DNA of 64,000 nucleotides. It comes from Candidatus Neomarinimicrobium atlanticum (GTDB lineage: Bacteria; Fidelibacterota; Marinisomatia; Marinisomatales; Marinisomataceae). A program made the position numbers and the translations under genes. The notes beneath the pieces are model-generated. The model was not told the origin of the DNA, did not search any database, and was given only the letters and a program-made list of their open reading frames with translations. How positions within the stretch are numbered: position 1 is the first letter of the stretch; every line of letters starts with the position of its first letter. The DNA lies in contig AQSA01000008.1 of assembly GCA_000402815.1 (NCBI GenBank), positions 1 through 64,000 of the forward strand, written 5' to 3'. Shown piece by piece: positions 54,318 through 63,932 of this stretch.

Positions 54318-54845
54318 CTATTTCGGGGCTAATATTATAGATTTCTTTCGTCCCATCAAAGGAGAATCTTTTTCCATTTGTGCATGCTCACTTAATGACG
54401 ACAAAACACGCGTTAATAAATCTTGGCCTAAATCTTGACGCGACATTTCTCTTCCTCTATACATTAAAGTAATTTTTAATTTATAACCAGCTTCTAAAAA
54501 CTTTTTACCCATCTTTAATTTATTTTCTAAATCATGATCTCCAATGTTTGGTCTCATTCTCAGTTCTTTAACTTTTATAACTTGGTGGTTTTTTCTACTC
54601 TGTTGAGCCTTTTTCTTTTCTTCGTATTTAAATTTGCCGAAGTCCATAATTTTACATACTGGCGGCTTTGCATTTGGTGATATCTCAACTAAATCAAGAC
54701 CTACATCTTCCGCTCTATTTAAGGCCTCTGGAACTGTTAGTACACCTATTTGTTCTTTATCATGCCCTATAAGTCTTACTTTATCTGCATAAATTCGGTT
54801 ATTTACTCTTATTCTTTGTTTTTTAATTCGGAACTCTCCTGTCAT
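54318..54845 (-). CDS. infC: Translation initiation factor IF-3
   Basis: A 175-residue IF-3: RVNNRIYADKVRLIGHDKEQIGV opens the N-domain, VEISPNAKPPVCKIMDFGKFKYE is the signature, and the C-domain has LKITLMYRGREMSRQDLG. It keeps ribosomal subunits apart and checks the start codon. The ATG lies 23 bases inside the end of thrS. That leaves no space for a separate leader, and the start codon is a normal ATG rather than the AUU or AUC seen in enterics. Confidence 0.96.
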   Translation of the reverse strand: MTGEFRIKKQRIRVNNRIYADKVRLIGHDKEQIGVLTVPEALNRAEDVGLDLVEISPNAKPPVCKIMDFGKFKYEEKKKAQQSRKNHQVIKVKELRMRPNIGDHDLENKLKMGKKFLEAGYKLKITLMYRGREMSRQDLGQDLLTRVLSSLSEHAQMEKDSPLMGRKKSIILAPK

Positions 54846-56763
54846 TTATTTCATCTAAAATTTCTGCAGAGAAATCTTTCAATGAAATAGTTTGTTGTTG
54901 TTTAATAAATCTTCTTCTTATGGTAAGAGTACTGTTTTCTACTTCTTTTTCTCCAACAATTACCATGATATTTACTTTTTGCATCTCTGCATCTCTAATT
55001 TTTGAACCAATTTTTTCTGAGCGACTATCAACATCAGCTCTAACTCCGCTTGTTTTTAATGACTCACATACGGTATGTGCATAGTCATTGTACTTATCAG
55101 ATACGGGAAGGATAGTTACTTGTCTAGGCGCAATCCATAATGGAAAATTTCCACCAAAATGCTCGATAAGGAATCCAATAAATCTTTCATGCGTTCCTAG
55201 TGGAGCTCTATGTATACATAATGGAGTTTTTGACTTACCGTCTAAATCTTTATATGTAAGCTTAAAACGCTCAGGAACCGCAAAATCTACTTGATTAGTG
55301 GCTAGACTGAACTCTTTACCTATTGCACTCCAAACTTGAACATCAATCTTTGGACCATAAAATGCGGCATCGCCTACAGATTCAGTAAACTTTAATCCAG
55401 CATCCTTCAAAGCATCTCTTACATCGTCCTCTGTCTTTTTCCAAAGTTTTGGATTATTAATGTACTTTTTTCCTAAATCTTTAGGGTCGTGTAGACTTAA
55501 TCTCATTTCATATTTTTCTATACCAAATATTTTAAAATATTCCATATACAAGTTGCACACCGCAATGAACTCTTCTTTAAATTGATCTTCAGTACAATAG
55601 ATGTGAGCGTCATTCATTTGCATACTTCTCACACGCATTAAACCAAATAACTCCCCCGATTTTTCATATCGATAACAAGTTCCATACTCTGAAAGACGAT
55701 ATGGTAAATCACGATAACTTTTAGGACTATTTGCATATATTTTATGATGATGAGGACAGTTCATTGGTTTCATATAGTAATCCGTACCATCTACATCCAT
55801 AGCTGGATACATGCTTGACATATAATGATCTAAGTGTCCAGATTTTTCATATAGAGTTCCTTTAGTAAGATGTGGCGTTCTAACTCTTTTGTAACCACCT
55901 AAATCTTCTTTTTCTTTTGCAAGAGCTTCTAATTGATCAATGATAACTGCACCATTTGGGGTCCATAAAGGCAAGCCAGGACCTACTTCTTCATCATGAA
56001 AATATAAATCTAATTCTTTTCCAATTTTACGATGGTCTCTTTTCTTTTGTTCTTCTAGCATAAGTAAGTATTTTTTTAAATCTTTTGCGCTAGTAAAAGA
56101 TGTGCCATATACGCGCTGTAATGTTTGATTATTTTCATCCCCTCTCCAGTAAGCCGCAGAAGATGACAATAGTTTAAAATGCTGCATCATGCCAGTAGAT
56201 TGGACATGAGGACCTCTGCATAAATCAGTGAAATCTCCCTGAGAATACACTTTCAAAATTTCAGAATCATCTAGGTCATTAATAATTTCTATTTTATAAT
56301 GTTCTCCAATATTCTTAAAAAAACTTAATGCTTCTTCTCTAGTCTTTTCTTCGTGAATAATATCAATGTTTTCATTAGATATTTTTAACATCTCTTCTTC
56401 AATCTTTAGTAAGTCTTCTTCGGTGAAAGGAGTTTCTACGTAAAAATCATAGTAGAATCTATTTTCTAAAAAAGGTCCAATAGTTACCTTTGTTTTAGGA
56501 TAGAGTCTTTTCACTGCTTGAGCCATTAAGTGAGCGGTACTGTGTAACAATACATTGTGTCCATCCTTGCTTTTACCATCAAGAAATTGAACTGTACAGT
56601 CACTGTTTAATTGTACGCTTAAGTCCGTAAGAACTTTATCTACTTTGCAGATTATTGTTTCTTTTGATACGCCTTTAGCAGAAGAAAGTATTTGTAGCGG
56701 TGTTGTTCCGCTTGGATAAGTTTCTGTACCTAGACCAACAATGTTAATAGAGATATTTGTCAC
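54823..56763 (-). CDS. thrS: Threonyl-tRNA synthetase
   Basis: A 646-residue class II enzyme: N-terminal TGS domain (GTETYPSGTTPLQIL), the editing domain (HLMAQAVKRLYP, the zinc-binding HSTAHL block), and catalytic core with CPHHHKIY, RYEKSGELFGLMRVRS and PLGTHERFIGFLIEHFGG. Translation starts at GTG, which overlaps the stop of the gene before as GTGA. It leads the thrS-infC-rpmI-rplT-pheST series. Confidence 0.97.
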   Translation of the reverse strand: MTNISINIVGLGTETYPSGTTPLQILSSAKGVSKETIICKVDKVLTDLSVQLNSDCTVQFLDGKSKDGHNVLLHSTAHLMAQAVKRLYPKTKVTIGPFLENRFYYDFYVETPFTEEDLLKIEEEMLKISNENIDIIHEEKTREEALSFFKNIGEHYKIEIINDLDDSEILKVYSQGDFTDLCRGPHVQSTGMMQHFKLLSSSAAYWRGDENNQTLQRVYGTSFTSAKDLKKYLLMLEEQKKRDHRKIGKELDLYFHDEEVGPGLPLWTPNGAVIIDQLEALAKEKEDLGGYKRVRTPHLTKGTLYEKSGHLDHYMSSMYPAMDVDGTDYYMKPMNCPHHHKIYANSPKSYRDLPYRLSEYGTCYRYEKSGELFGLMRVRSMQMNDAHIYCTEDQFKEEFIAVCNLYMEYFKIFGIEKYEMRLSLHDPKDLGKKYINNPKLWKKTEDDVRDALKDAGLKFTESVGDAAFYGPKIDVQVWSAIGKEFSLATNQVDFAVPERFKLTYKDLDGKSKTPLCIHRAPLGTHERFIGFLIEHFGGNFPLWIAPRQVTILPVSDKYNDYAHTVCESLKTSGVRADVDSRSEKIGSKIRDAEMQKVNIMVIVGEKEVENSTLTIRRRFIKQQQTISLKDFSAEILDEINDRRVPN

Positions 56764-57431
56764 TGAATATTGCTATCTATCATGAACACTGCCATTGAAA
56801 ATAAACCAATCATACTAAATACGCCCATACGATGACGTCTAACTAATAATTTTTCATCTTCCGTCAAATCTTCTCCATTTAAATCTGAAGCAAGATTTTG
56901 TTCCTGTTTTGAATCATAATATTGTGCATAAAACTGATCTAACCAATTCATTCCTTGCTCACAATCTAAATCATCGCTTGAGCAATGCGTTAAAAATATA
57001 GATGAGTCAGTCCCTGGTATTGGACGGACCAATTTTGTTGCGAGTTCCATTCTTGATAATTCATCCTGAAGCAATTCAAACTCTTCAACATCTCTATAAT
57101 CAAAATCAAAATTTTGAAGGTCTATTGTTATTGCCTGATACTCAGCTTGAGAATATAAACTTATTACGTAGCGTTGATTGTCTGTAGGTAAAGCGATTTG
57201 TGCTGGAAAAATTCTTTCTGAAGATGCCCAAGGTAAATTCCATACATATACATCTGCAACGGCTATATTAGAATAAATGTTCACTAAGGATTCAGATTTA
57301 AGCATAGCCCTACTTCTCTCTGAATAATTATCACTACCAGGAGTGTGAGAGTCTGGCTCAATTTCAACATTTTGACCAATAAGTAGCTGCATGCCAAGAA
57401 ATATGGTAAAAAAAGTTTTCAATGTTTTCAT
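56760..57431 (-). CDS. Exported/membrane protein of unknown function
   Basis: A 223-residue protein with an N-terminal signal (LKTFFTIFLGMQLLIGQ) and one C-terminal membrane segment (GVFSMIGLFSMAVFMI, about 202-217). No family is recognised. The middle is acidic and tyrosine-rich. It is translationally coupled to thrS by GTGA, so it is in the translation operon, but nothing links it to translation itself. Confidence 0.7.
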   Translation of the reverse strand: MKTLKTFFTIFLGMQLLIGQNVEIEPDSHTPGSDNYSERSRAMLKSESLVNIYSNIAVADVYVWNLPWASSERIFPAQIALPTDNQRYVISLYSQAEYQAITIDLQNFDFDYRDVEEFELLQDELSRMELATKLVRPIPGTDSSIFLTHCSSDDLDCEQGMNWLDQFYAQYYDSKQEQNLASDLNGEDLTEDEKLLVRRHRMGVFSMIGLFSMAVFMIDSNIQ

Positions 57432-57489
57432 CGAAGAAAATTTAATATAGAATAGTTCAAAAAGGTATGATTTATTATAGTATACTTTA

Positions 57490-57960
57490 TCACCTAAAGG
57501 ACATTACTTCTTGTTCGTAAGCAAAGCAACTTAACCAGATATCAAAATACTCTTCAGCTCTCGATCTTCCATATTCTGCTATAAGGATATCTAAAATGTC
57601 ATAATTCTTATCTTGAAGGTATGGATTAGCTACATAAACGAAAGTATATGTACCATCTTCATTCTCTCCTTCTGGTGTTAAAAATTGCAAACTATTATAT
57701 ACATCTATATCGTTTCGTTTAAAGGCTGGAAAAATAATTGTTTTGTTCATCATTTCGAATTGACCCATCTTTGCGGGCAAGATATGATTAATAGCCATCA
57801 TCGTTGAGGCATCCGATGCATATATGCTCATATCAGATTTACTGACTTTATCAGGCTTATTATTAATACGCTCCGATAGCTTCTCTCCAACTGAAAGGGA
57901 TACACAGCCATTCATAAATAATAATGCTGCTGCTAGTATAATTCTATTTACTTTTATCAT
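57490..57960 (-). CDS. Small lipoprotein of unknown function
   Basis: A 156-residue lipoprotein with the lipobox FMNGC (Cys18). The start at 57960 is chosen because it follows the stop of a 22-residue ORF by one base (stop-restart coupling) and gives a clean signal; an in-frame ATG 30 bases upstream is less likely. No family is known. Its signal and first residues, NGCVSLS, match the tiny upstream lipoprotein. The rest is mixed alpha/beta with EEYFDIWLSCFAYE near the end. Confidence 0.65.
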   Translation of the reverse strand: MIKVNRIILAAALLFMNGCVSLSVGEKLSERINNKPDKVSKSDMSIYASDASTMMAINHILPAKMGQFEMMNKTIIFPAFKRNDIDVYNSLQFLTPEGENEDGTYTFVYVANPYLQDKNYDILDILIAEYGRSRAEEYFDIWLSCFAYEQEVMSFR

Positions 57961-57961
57961 C

Positions 57962-58030
57962 CTAAAATAATGAAAGGGATACACACCCATTAATAACTAG
58001 TGAAAGTAATATTAAAATAATCTTCTTCAT
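57962..58030 (-). CDS. Tiny lipoprotein-like ORF (22 aa)
   Basis: From ATG 58030 with an excellent ribosome site AGGAG (58038-58042), it encodes MKKIILILLSLVINGCVSLS plus two residues and then a stop. This is almost wholly a lipoprotein signal with lipobox INGC. The stop lies one base before the next start. It resembles the start of the next gene even in DNA, so it may be an entericidin-like peptide, a leader peptide or the remnant of a duplicated gene. Confidence 0.5.
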   Translation of the reverse strand: MKKIILILLSLVINGCVSLSLF

Positions 58031-58040
58031 GTTTAATCTC

Positions 58041-60266
58041 CTAAAATAAGTATTGAAATTTAATAAATAATTGTCTTTTGCTTTCAGTTAAACTTGAAAA
58101 CATACTATCTTCCGTTTCTAACAAATCATTGACTCCAAAATATAGGGCACTAAAAGCATTTGGCTGATAGGTTATCATTGGCTCAATAAACCAAGAATTA
58201 GAAAAGTCATTGTATTGAATTTTTGTTCTCATAGTTAACTTTGAATTAAATGAATTATTTATACCAGCTCTTAGTAAAATTCCATCATAATTGTCCTCAG
58301 CCTTTTCATATGAAATACCGATACTAAAATTAGATTTATCTGATATTTTGTATTCAACATAACTTTTAACCTGATAAAAATTTGAATTTTTAGGTAAATC
58401 TATATTTCTAATAATAATTTCCCTGGATTGCAATTCACTATAGTGCATAAGCTTTGCATTGATTTGGTTTCGATAACCAACCTCAAACTCATAAAGATTA
58501 TCAAATTGATATCCTCTAAAATTTTCTTTTTCAAACTCTGCGCTAACTTTAAAAGAATCTCCATTTCTTAAATCTGAACCAGTTGCGAATGATAATTCTT
58601 GTTTTTTAATAAGCCCTGAGTAATTCGTTTTATAAATAGCTGAAATGTCATAATCTGTTTTAAGTAAAATGGGATTAGTGTCATAATAAACGGTTTTTCC
58701 ACGACTAGCTTTTAACCATTTAGTAGCATTGTTTGTTTCAAAACCATTACTTGTTCTAAAGCCTGGAGAGCGCAACCTGAGAACAACCCCAAAATTATCA
58801 GTTCTTGTTCTTTTATTAACACTTAAGCCAAGTGCATTCCCAGTAACTTTTTCTCCATCAAAATTCTTAGTATATCTTCCACTGTCAAATGTCATATCAC
58901 TATCATCTGTAGTAGGCTCATATGTATATTCAAAATTATCAGATTCATTATGAATTGATGCTGTTGCATGTAAAGTTATATGGTAATTATTTCCAGGATG
59001 ATAATGAACGTCTAAACCTCCTGTTGTCATATCTCCAGCATCATCAAAAACTCTATTGGTCAAAATAGCACCTATCGATCCGCCATTACCACCAATCATT
59101 CTTTTGGCTCGAATAATATTCGAAGTACTTTTTCCCATTGATACTACTGTGCTAGTTTCTTCAAAAGGCACTAATAGCAAGGATGATTCATCGCGAGCAC
59201 TAATAACGCCGTATGACGTTTTGCCAATTTTTCCAGTGTATTTTGCTGCAATAGATGGATCATTAATGGTTCTTGAATAAAATAGGTTTATAAAACCTCG
59301 TTGTGGTGAAAATTTAAATAGCTCTGCACCTTGACTGAAGAAAGGTCTTTTTTCATCAAAATACAGTGCGTTAACCGAATTGACATCATTTTTTATATCA
59401 TCTGACTCTATTTGACTAAAATCAGGATTTAATGCAATTTCAAGTAAATCGACAGAAGAAATAGGATACTTCATAAATAATGATACTTCATCAGATGAAG
59501 ATGAGGTATTAGTTGTAAAATCATCAGAAACTCCCGCAACAACAGATGGAATGTATTCAATATCTCCTCTAGCTTGTTTTGGTGGTTCTATATTTTCAAG
59601 AAAGCCTAATTGACAGGTCTGACATGCTATGCCACCCAATCTAGAAGTCCAGTATACATACCTTGTTAATTCATCAGATAATGTAAAACCTCTTCCAAAA
59701 TCAATTCTCCAGGTCTGGACATCAGCTACAGAATACCTTAAGCTAGAAAATGGAATAACCATTTCAACCTCATACCTATTATCAAAAATTTGAACCTTAG
59801 TATCGTAAACAAGGTCTAATGATTGATCAAATCCATAAGTTGCTCTACCATCTATTTGAGCTCCGCCAGCGCTAACACCAATACCGTAAGTCAATGATTC
59901 ATCGTCAAAGGCATCTATATTAATCCAAACTCTATCATCTTTATCATCAAGATTATCTCTTTTAGTAATACTGTAGCGCAACTCATCTTTGTCGACAAAA
60001 GCTTTAAATGATATATAGAGATTGGTATTATCATACATCAATCTAGCTTCGGTTTTTAATAAAGCTTCTTCGCCTTGAAATGTGCCTGAGCCAATAAAAT
60101 TAGTTGCTACCTGAGCATTGCTCCACTCCATCAAATCAACTTTTCCATCAAAAGTAATAGATGAACTCATCTTAAAGGGTTTATATACCGGTCTTTCGGA
60201 AAGATCTTTAAAAGATTGACTAAATAAAGTTGTCAGTAAGAAGCAAATAATAAATTGTTTTTTCAT
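58041..60266 (-). CDS. DUF5916 protein with CBM9-like domain and beta-barrel
   Basis: A 741-residue exported protein (signal to about residue 17). The N-terminal part, FDGKVDLMEWSNAQVATNF and YDNTNLYISFKAF, is a carbohydrate-binding family 9-like fold, ending in RIDFGRGFTLSDE. A long beta-rich region follows, with WGV-type strands alternating as in outer-membrane barrels and ending at LFIKFQYLF. DUF5916 proteins are common in Bacteroidota-like phyla, and their ligand is unknown. It is preceded by a separate promoter gap and followed by tiny lipoprotein genes. Confidence 0.85.
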   Translation of the reverse strand: MKKQFIICFLLTTLFSQSFKDLSERPVYKPFKMSSSITFDGKVDLMEWSNAQVATNFIGSGTFQGEEALLKTEARLMYDNTNLYISFKAFVDKDELRYSITKRDNLDDKDDRVWINIDAFDDESLTYGIGVSAGGAQIDGRATYGFDQSLDLVYDTKVQIFDNRYEVEMVIPFSSLRYSVADVQTWRIDFGRGFTLSDELTRYVYWTSRLGGIACQTCQLGFLENIEPPKQARGDIEYIPSVVAGVSDDFTTNTSSSSDEVSLFMKYPISSVDLLEIALNPDFSQIESDDIKNDVNSVNALYFDEKRPFFSQGAELFKFSPQRGFINLFYSRTINDPSIAAKYTGKIGKTSYGVISARDESSLLLVPFEETSTVVSMGKSTSNIIRAKRMIGGNGGSIGAILTNRVFDDAGDMTTGGLDVHYHPGNNYHITLHATASIHNESDNFEYTYEPTTDDSDMTFDSGRYTKNFDGEKVTGNALGLSVNKRTRTDNFGVVLRLRSPGFRTSNGFETNNATKWLKASRGKTVYYDTNPILLKTDYDISAIYKTNYSGLIKKQELSFATGSDLRNGDSFKVSAEFEKENFRGYQFDNLYEFEVGYRNQINAKLMHYSELQSREIIIRNIDLPKNSNFYQVKSYVEYKISDKSNFSIGISYEKAEDNYDGILLRAGINNSFNSKLTMRTKIQYNDFSNSWFIEPMITYQPNAFSALYFGVNDLLETEDSMFSSLTESKRQLFIKFQYLF

Positions 60267-60361
60267 AATAATGCCTACAATAATAGTGAAAATATTACTA
60301 ATACAGAACTACTATTTAGACATTTATTTTAGATAAAAGTTGCATAGAAATAGATACAACT

Positions 60362-61282
60362 TTAAAGATGAAATTTTTGATTTCTCCTAGCAATATTGAA
60401 ACCGTTATTTTTTATCGTTTTAGTAGCAGTTGAATAACTATCTAATGCTGGGTTTGTATGATTTAAATGAATAAAATGCACGCTAGATTTGCTATCAACA
60501 TCGCTTAATACTTCCATAGATTCGACAATAAATGGATGAGGAATTTTTGACATATCTCTTCCCGGTAATTCATTGATATCAAAAAACGTTCCGTCCAATA
60601 AACTATAATCATTTTCCTCTACTACTTCTTTAATATTTTTAGTCCATTTTTCCCATTTATCTATATCAGGTATAAAAATTAATGATTTATTTGGACCTTC
60701 AATTTTATAACCAACCGTTTCAGAGAATTCATCACGGTGAGGAACAAGAAATGGTGTAATACTTAGATTGCTATTTAGTTTTACTGTAGTATTATTTTTA
60801 AGACTTTTAATATCTATATTATTTAAATCAACAAGCTGACTCCAAGGGCCGTTATTGCTTAAAAAATTTTCCATTTTTGGCATCGCATATACTGGAATCT
60901 CTTTTGCACCCATAACTTCTCGCCCTAAATGAATTAAACCTGTATAGTGACCAATGTGAGCATGGGTTAAGAAAACGCCCTTAAATACCCCTTTTTGCTC
61001 CATTGTTAATGTATTTAATTGTAAAGAGAAGTCTGGCGTAGCATCAATCATCCAAATCTCATTCGTTAAAGGATCAACAATACCGATACTTGATACTTGA
61101 TTGTGGAGTTTTGGATTATCCCATTTGTTAATACAACATTCTTTTGTACAGGCAGCATGAGGGGCACCGCCGTCTTGAGCTATGCCCAATATAACGATAT
61201 AAGGATTATTATTTCTAGGTAAAGTCCAACCGATAAGAAAAATCGATAAAACTATAAAAGATAGAAAAAACCTGTTGAACAA
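60362..61282 (-). CDS. PqqB-like MBL-fold hydrolase
   Basis: A 306-residue protein starting with TTG and an N-terminal signal or anchor (FFLSFIVLSIFLIGWTL). The pattern ILGIAQDGGAPHAACTKECC, then VDPLTNEIWMIDATPDF and THAHIGHYTGLIHLGRE, matches the PqqB-like metallo-beta-lactamase group; no PQQ genes are nearby, so coenzyme synthesis is not implied. Possible ligands are in HAHIGH and PHRDEFSE. It lies 7 bases after the acyl-CoA synthetase gene. Confidence 0.83.
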   Translation of the reverse strand: MFNRFFLSFIVLSIFLIGWTLPRNNNPYIVILGIAQDGGAPHAACTKECCINKWDNPKLHNQVSSIGIVDPLTNEIWMIDATPDFSLQLNTLTMEQKGVFKGVFLTHAHIGHYTGLIHLGREVMGAKEIPVYAMPKMENFLSNNGPWSQLVDLNNIDIKSLKNNTTVKLNSNLSITPFLVPHRDEFSETVGYKIEGPNKSLIFIPDIDKWEKWTKNIKEVVEENDYSLLDGTFFDINELPGRDMSKIPHPFIVESMEVLSDVDSKSSVHFIHLNHTNPALDSYSTATKTIKNNGFNIARRNQKFHL

Positions 61283-61289
61283 AAGACGA

Positions 61290-63161
61290 CTATCCGCCTA
61301 AATGATCGATATCATCAGATGATTTTGTTAGCGCTTTTTTAGCATCATACATATCATCAATCTCATCTTTATGTTTTGTTGTAACCACTTTACGCTTAAT
61401 TGACATCTTTGGTGTTAATTCACCTGCATCAACTGTCCATTCCTCATGAATAAGAACAAACTTACGAATAGATTCATATCTAGAGAAATTGGTCATTACT
61501 TCTTTAACGATAACATCAATCATATCATAAGCATCGGGATGTGCACATAGGCTTTTATAGTCTAAAGATGCCAACCCTTTACTCTCTGCCCAAGCCATTA
61601 AGTTTTCTTTGTTTGGAACAATAAGAGCAGTAATAAAGTTTCTATCATCACCTACAACATTACATTGTTCAATGTATTTACTGGATGTAAGTGACACTTC
61701 CATAGGTTGGGGTGCAACATTTTTACCTCCAGATGTAACAATTAAGCTTTTCTTTCTATCAGTAATACGTAAAAGACCATCTTCATCAAATTTACCAATA
61801 TCTCCAGAATGGAACCAACCATCTACAATTGCCTCATTGGTTGCTTCTTCATTCTTATAGTATCCTTGCATTACACAATGCCCCTTACATAAAATCTCTC
61901 CGTCTTCAGCAATTTTCACTTCAACACCAGGAATAGCTTTACCTACTGTACCAAACTTAAAGAAGTCAGGATGACCAATAGTCATCACTGGACTGGTTTC
62001 GGTTAAACCATAGCCCTCAATGATTGAAATTCCAATACCACAGAAAAAAGATCCAACCTCTTTTGATAGTGCAGAACCACCCGACGAACAAGCTCTAACC
62101 TTTCCGCCTAATGCTGCTCTAAATTTATTTAATACCAATTTATCAGCAATATTATATTTTAACCCTAACATAAATGGAAGTTTTTTACTTGCTTGACGAT
62201 ATGGGACTGTCTGCATTCCAACAGCAATAGACCACTCAGCTAGCGATTTTTTCACTCCAGTCATTTCAGAAACAGTATCCATTATTTTTGCATGTATTTT
62301 TTCAAATATTCTTGGAACAGCTGTTAAAAAAGTTGGCTGAACTTCTCTTATATTTTCAAATAATATTTCAGGAGTAAAATTCATTTCAGCGTAGTATATA
62401 GAAGTTCCTTGACTAAAAATTGAATAATGACCACCTACTCTTTCAAAACTGTGACTTATTGGTAAGAATGAAACAAATCTTTCTATACCATCTTCTGGCT
62501 TTAATTCAGGATTTAGTTCCATTGCTGCTTTAATAATACCATCTATTGAAAGAAGATTATTACAAATATTAGCATGACTTAGCATAACACCCTTAGGATT
62601 TCCTGTCGTACCACTAGTATAAATAAGAGTTAATAAATCATTTTCAACAACTGTTTTTGAGAGCTCACGAATATCGTGAACTTCGTCTTTCATGTTAAAA
62701 ACTTCAGAAAACTTAACCACGTTCTCTTTATCACTATCATAACTATCGTCCATAATTATAATAGTTTTTAAATTTGAATTTGCATCATTTATTAAAGGAT
62801 AAACCTTATCGAGTTGAATACCGTCTTGTACAATAGCAACCGCACTCTCAGAATGATCTACCACATATCGGGACTGAGCAGGAATAAGTGTTGGATAAAC
62901 TGGTACAGAAACAGCTCTGATATGTGCAATTGCGTAATCTGAAATTGCCCATTGACGAGAATTTGCACCTATAATTGCTACTTTATCATGTTCATTAACA
63001 CCTAAATTTTTTAATCCATTTGCAAAATCTTCAACTAATTTTTGAAGGTCTATCAACTCTACACCATTCCATCCATTTGAATCTTTTGTAAAAAAGGTTT
63101 TTTGATTTGGTCTTTCTTCAACTAAATGTTGAAACATTTGTGGTACGGTTTTAAATGACAC
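61290..63161 (-). CDS. Long-chain acyl-CoA synthetase (AMP-dependent)
   Basis: A 623-residue enzyme that joins a fatty acid to CoA with ATP. Key parts are LIYTSGTTGNPKGVMLSHAN (P-loop), GYGLTETSPV, GWFHSGDIGKFDEDGLLRITDRKK, and the C-terminal subdomain GGKNVAPQPME. It resembles FAA1/FadD15-type synthetases. Translation starts at GTG after AAGGAG. It is probably transcribed from the promoter-rich gap it shares with the tRNA gene. Confidence 0.92.
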   Translation of the reverse strand: MSFKTVPQMFQHLVEERPNQKTFFTKDSNGWNGVELIDLQKLVEDFANGLKNLGVNEHDKVAIIGANSRQWAISDYAIAHIRAVSVPVYPTLIPAQSRYVVDHSESAVAIVQDGIQLDKVYPLINDANSNLKTIIIMDDSYDSDKENVVKFSEVFNMKDEVHDIRELSKTVVENDLLTLIYTSGTTGNPKGVMLSHANICNNLLSIDGIIKAAMELNPELKPEDGIERFVSFLPISHSFERVGGHYSIFSQGTSIYYAEMNFTPEILFENIREVQPTFLTAVPRIFEKIHAKIMDTVSEMTGVKKSLAEWSIAVGMQTVPYRQASKKLPFMLGLKYNIADKLVLNKFRAALGGKVRACSSGGSALSKEVGSFFCGIGISIIEGYGLTETSPVMTIGHPDFFKFGTVGKAIPGVEVKIAEDGEILCKGHCVMQGYYKNEEATNEAIVDGWFHSGDIGKFDEDGLLRITDRKKSLIVTSGGKNVAPQPMEVSLTSSKYIEQCNVVGDDRNFITALIVPNKENLMAWAESKGLASLDYKSLCAHPDAYDMIDVIVKEVMTNFSRYESIRKFVLIHEEWTVDAGELTPKMSIKRKVVTTKHKDEIDDMYDAKKALTKSSDDIDHLGG

Positions 63162-63190
63162 TTTTTTCTCCTTGGTTAAATACTATACTA

Positions 63191-63219
63191 TTGACAAGCT
63201 ACATAATTTACGTGAAATT
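63191..63219 (+). promoter_or_regulatory. Likely promoter of the tRNA-Leu gene
   Basis: A perfect -35 TTGACA lies at 63191-63196, with a poor -10 TGAAAT at 63213-63218 (16-base spacer). The start of the tRNA is 15-20 bases downstream. TTGACAA also forms an inverted repeat with TTGTCAA at 63219-63225, so a -35 for the opposite gene is possible. Confidence 0.5.
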
Positions 63220-63232
63220 TGTCAACATTTTT

Positions 63233-63316
63233 GCCGGGGTGGCGGAATTGGTAGACGCGCCGGATTCAAAATCCGGTGAGGATTTCCTCATGTCGGTTCG
63301 AGCCCGACCCTCGGTA
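63233..63316 (+). tRNA. tRNA-Leu (CAA anticodon)
   Basis: The acceptor stem GCCGGGG pairs with CCTCGGT (two G-U pairs), followed by discriminator A. The D arm is GGCGGAATTGGTAGACGC, the anticodon stem CCGGA/TCCGG holds the loop TTCAAAA with anticodon CAA, a long variable arm GTGAGGATTTCCTCAT is present, and the T arm has GGTTCGAGCCC. The long variable arm is typical of leucine tRNAs. CCA is not encoded. It decodes TTG codons. Confidence 0.96.
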
Positions 63317-63317
63317 C

Positions 63318-63348
63318 AAAAAAAGGGCTTATAAAAAGCCCTTTTTTT
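63318..63348. terminator. Bidirectional terminator after tRNA-Leu
   Basis: AAAAAAAGGGCTT (63318-63330) pairs perfectly with AAGCCCTTTTTTT (63336-63348) around a 5-base loop. It can end both the tRNA transcript and the opposite gene's transcript. Confidence 0.93.
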
Positions 63349-63368
63349 AATACTCGCTAAACTAAACG

Positions 63369-63857
63369 TTATTTCTTTTCACCTTCTTCTTCTGGAGGAA
63401 ATACTGAATCGTTTAATTTCTTTAACTGCTTCTTAATGTCAGAAAGATCTCTTCTTGTTCTACGTTTTTCAGAATCAAAATTATCTTCTAATCCTTCTAG
63501 GTCACGCTGAACATTTTTAATCTTTTTACTTAAGTCACGATCAACTCTTTTAATTTCATATGCTAGATCATCAATCAAGCTACCAAGAGAATCAGCTTTA
63601 GTATAAATTAATTTTGTGTTAGCAGTAATACGATCTTGGCCTCTTTTGATTTCTTTACCTTGACCAATATTTTCAAGCTCAACAGCCTTGACTCGTTGTT
63701 TGAATTCTTGATTAACCATATCTACATGCTCAACTTGCTCTTGTCTCAATTGAGCCATTTCATCCATTGCGGAGTTATATTGTAATAATGAAAAACCTAC
63801 TGCAAAAGTAAGAGCTAAAGCGACAACGCTAAGAATTTTTTCTGTACTTGTTAACAT
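63369..63857 (-). CDS. Membrane-anchored coiled-coil protein
   Basis: A 162-residue protein with one N-terminal membrane segment (ILSVVALALTFAVGFSLL, about 8-25) and a long charged coiled coil after it (LRQEQVEHVDMVNQEFKQRV, then KRVDRDLSKKIKNVQRDLEG). It ends in an acidic PPEEEGEKK tail. No family is assigned. A good ribosome site GAGG precedes ATG, and it ends on the shared terminator. Confidence 0.75.
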   Translation of the reverse strand: MLTSTEKILSVVALALTFAVGFSLLQYNSAMDEMAQLRQEQVEHVDMVNQEFKQRVKAVELENIGQGKEIKRGQDRITANTKLIYTKADSLGSLIDDLAYEIKRVDRDLSKKIKNVQRDLEGLEDNFDSEKRRTRRDLSDIKKQLKKLNDSVFPPEEEGEKK

Positions 63858-63932
63858 TTATAATACCTCAGTTGTTTTTTTTAAGTCCACCGAAACTAAT
63901 CAATGAAAACCCAATATGAAAACTTTTTTTTT

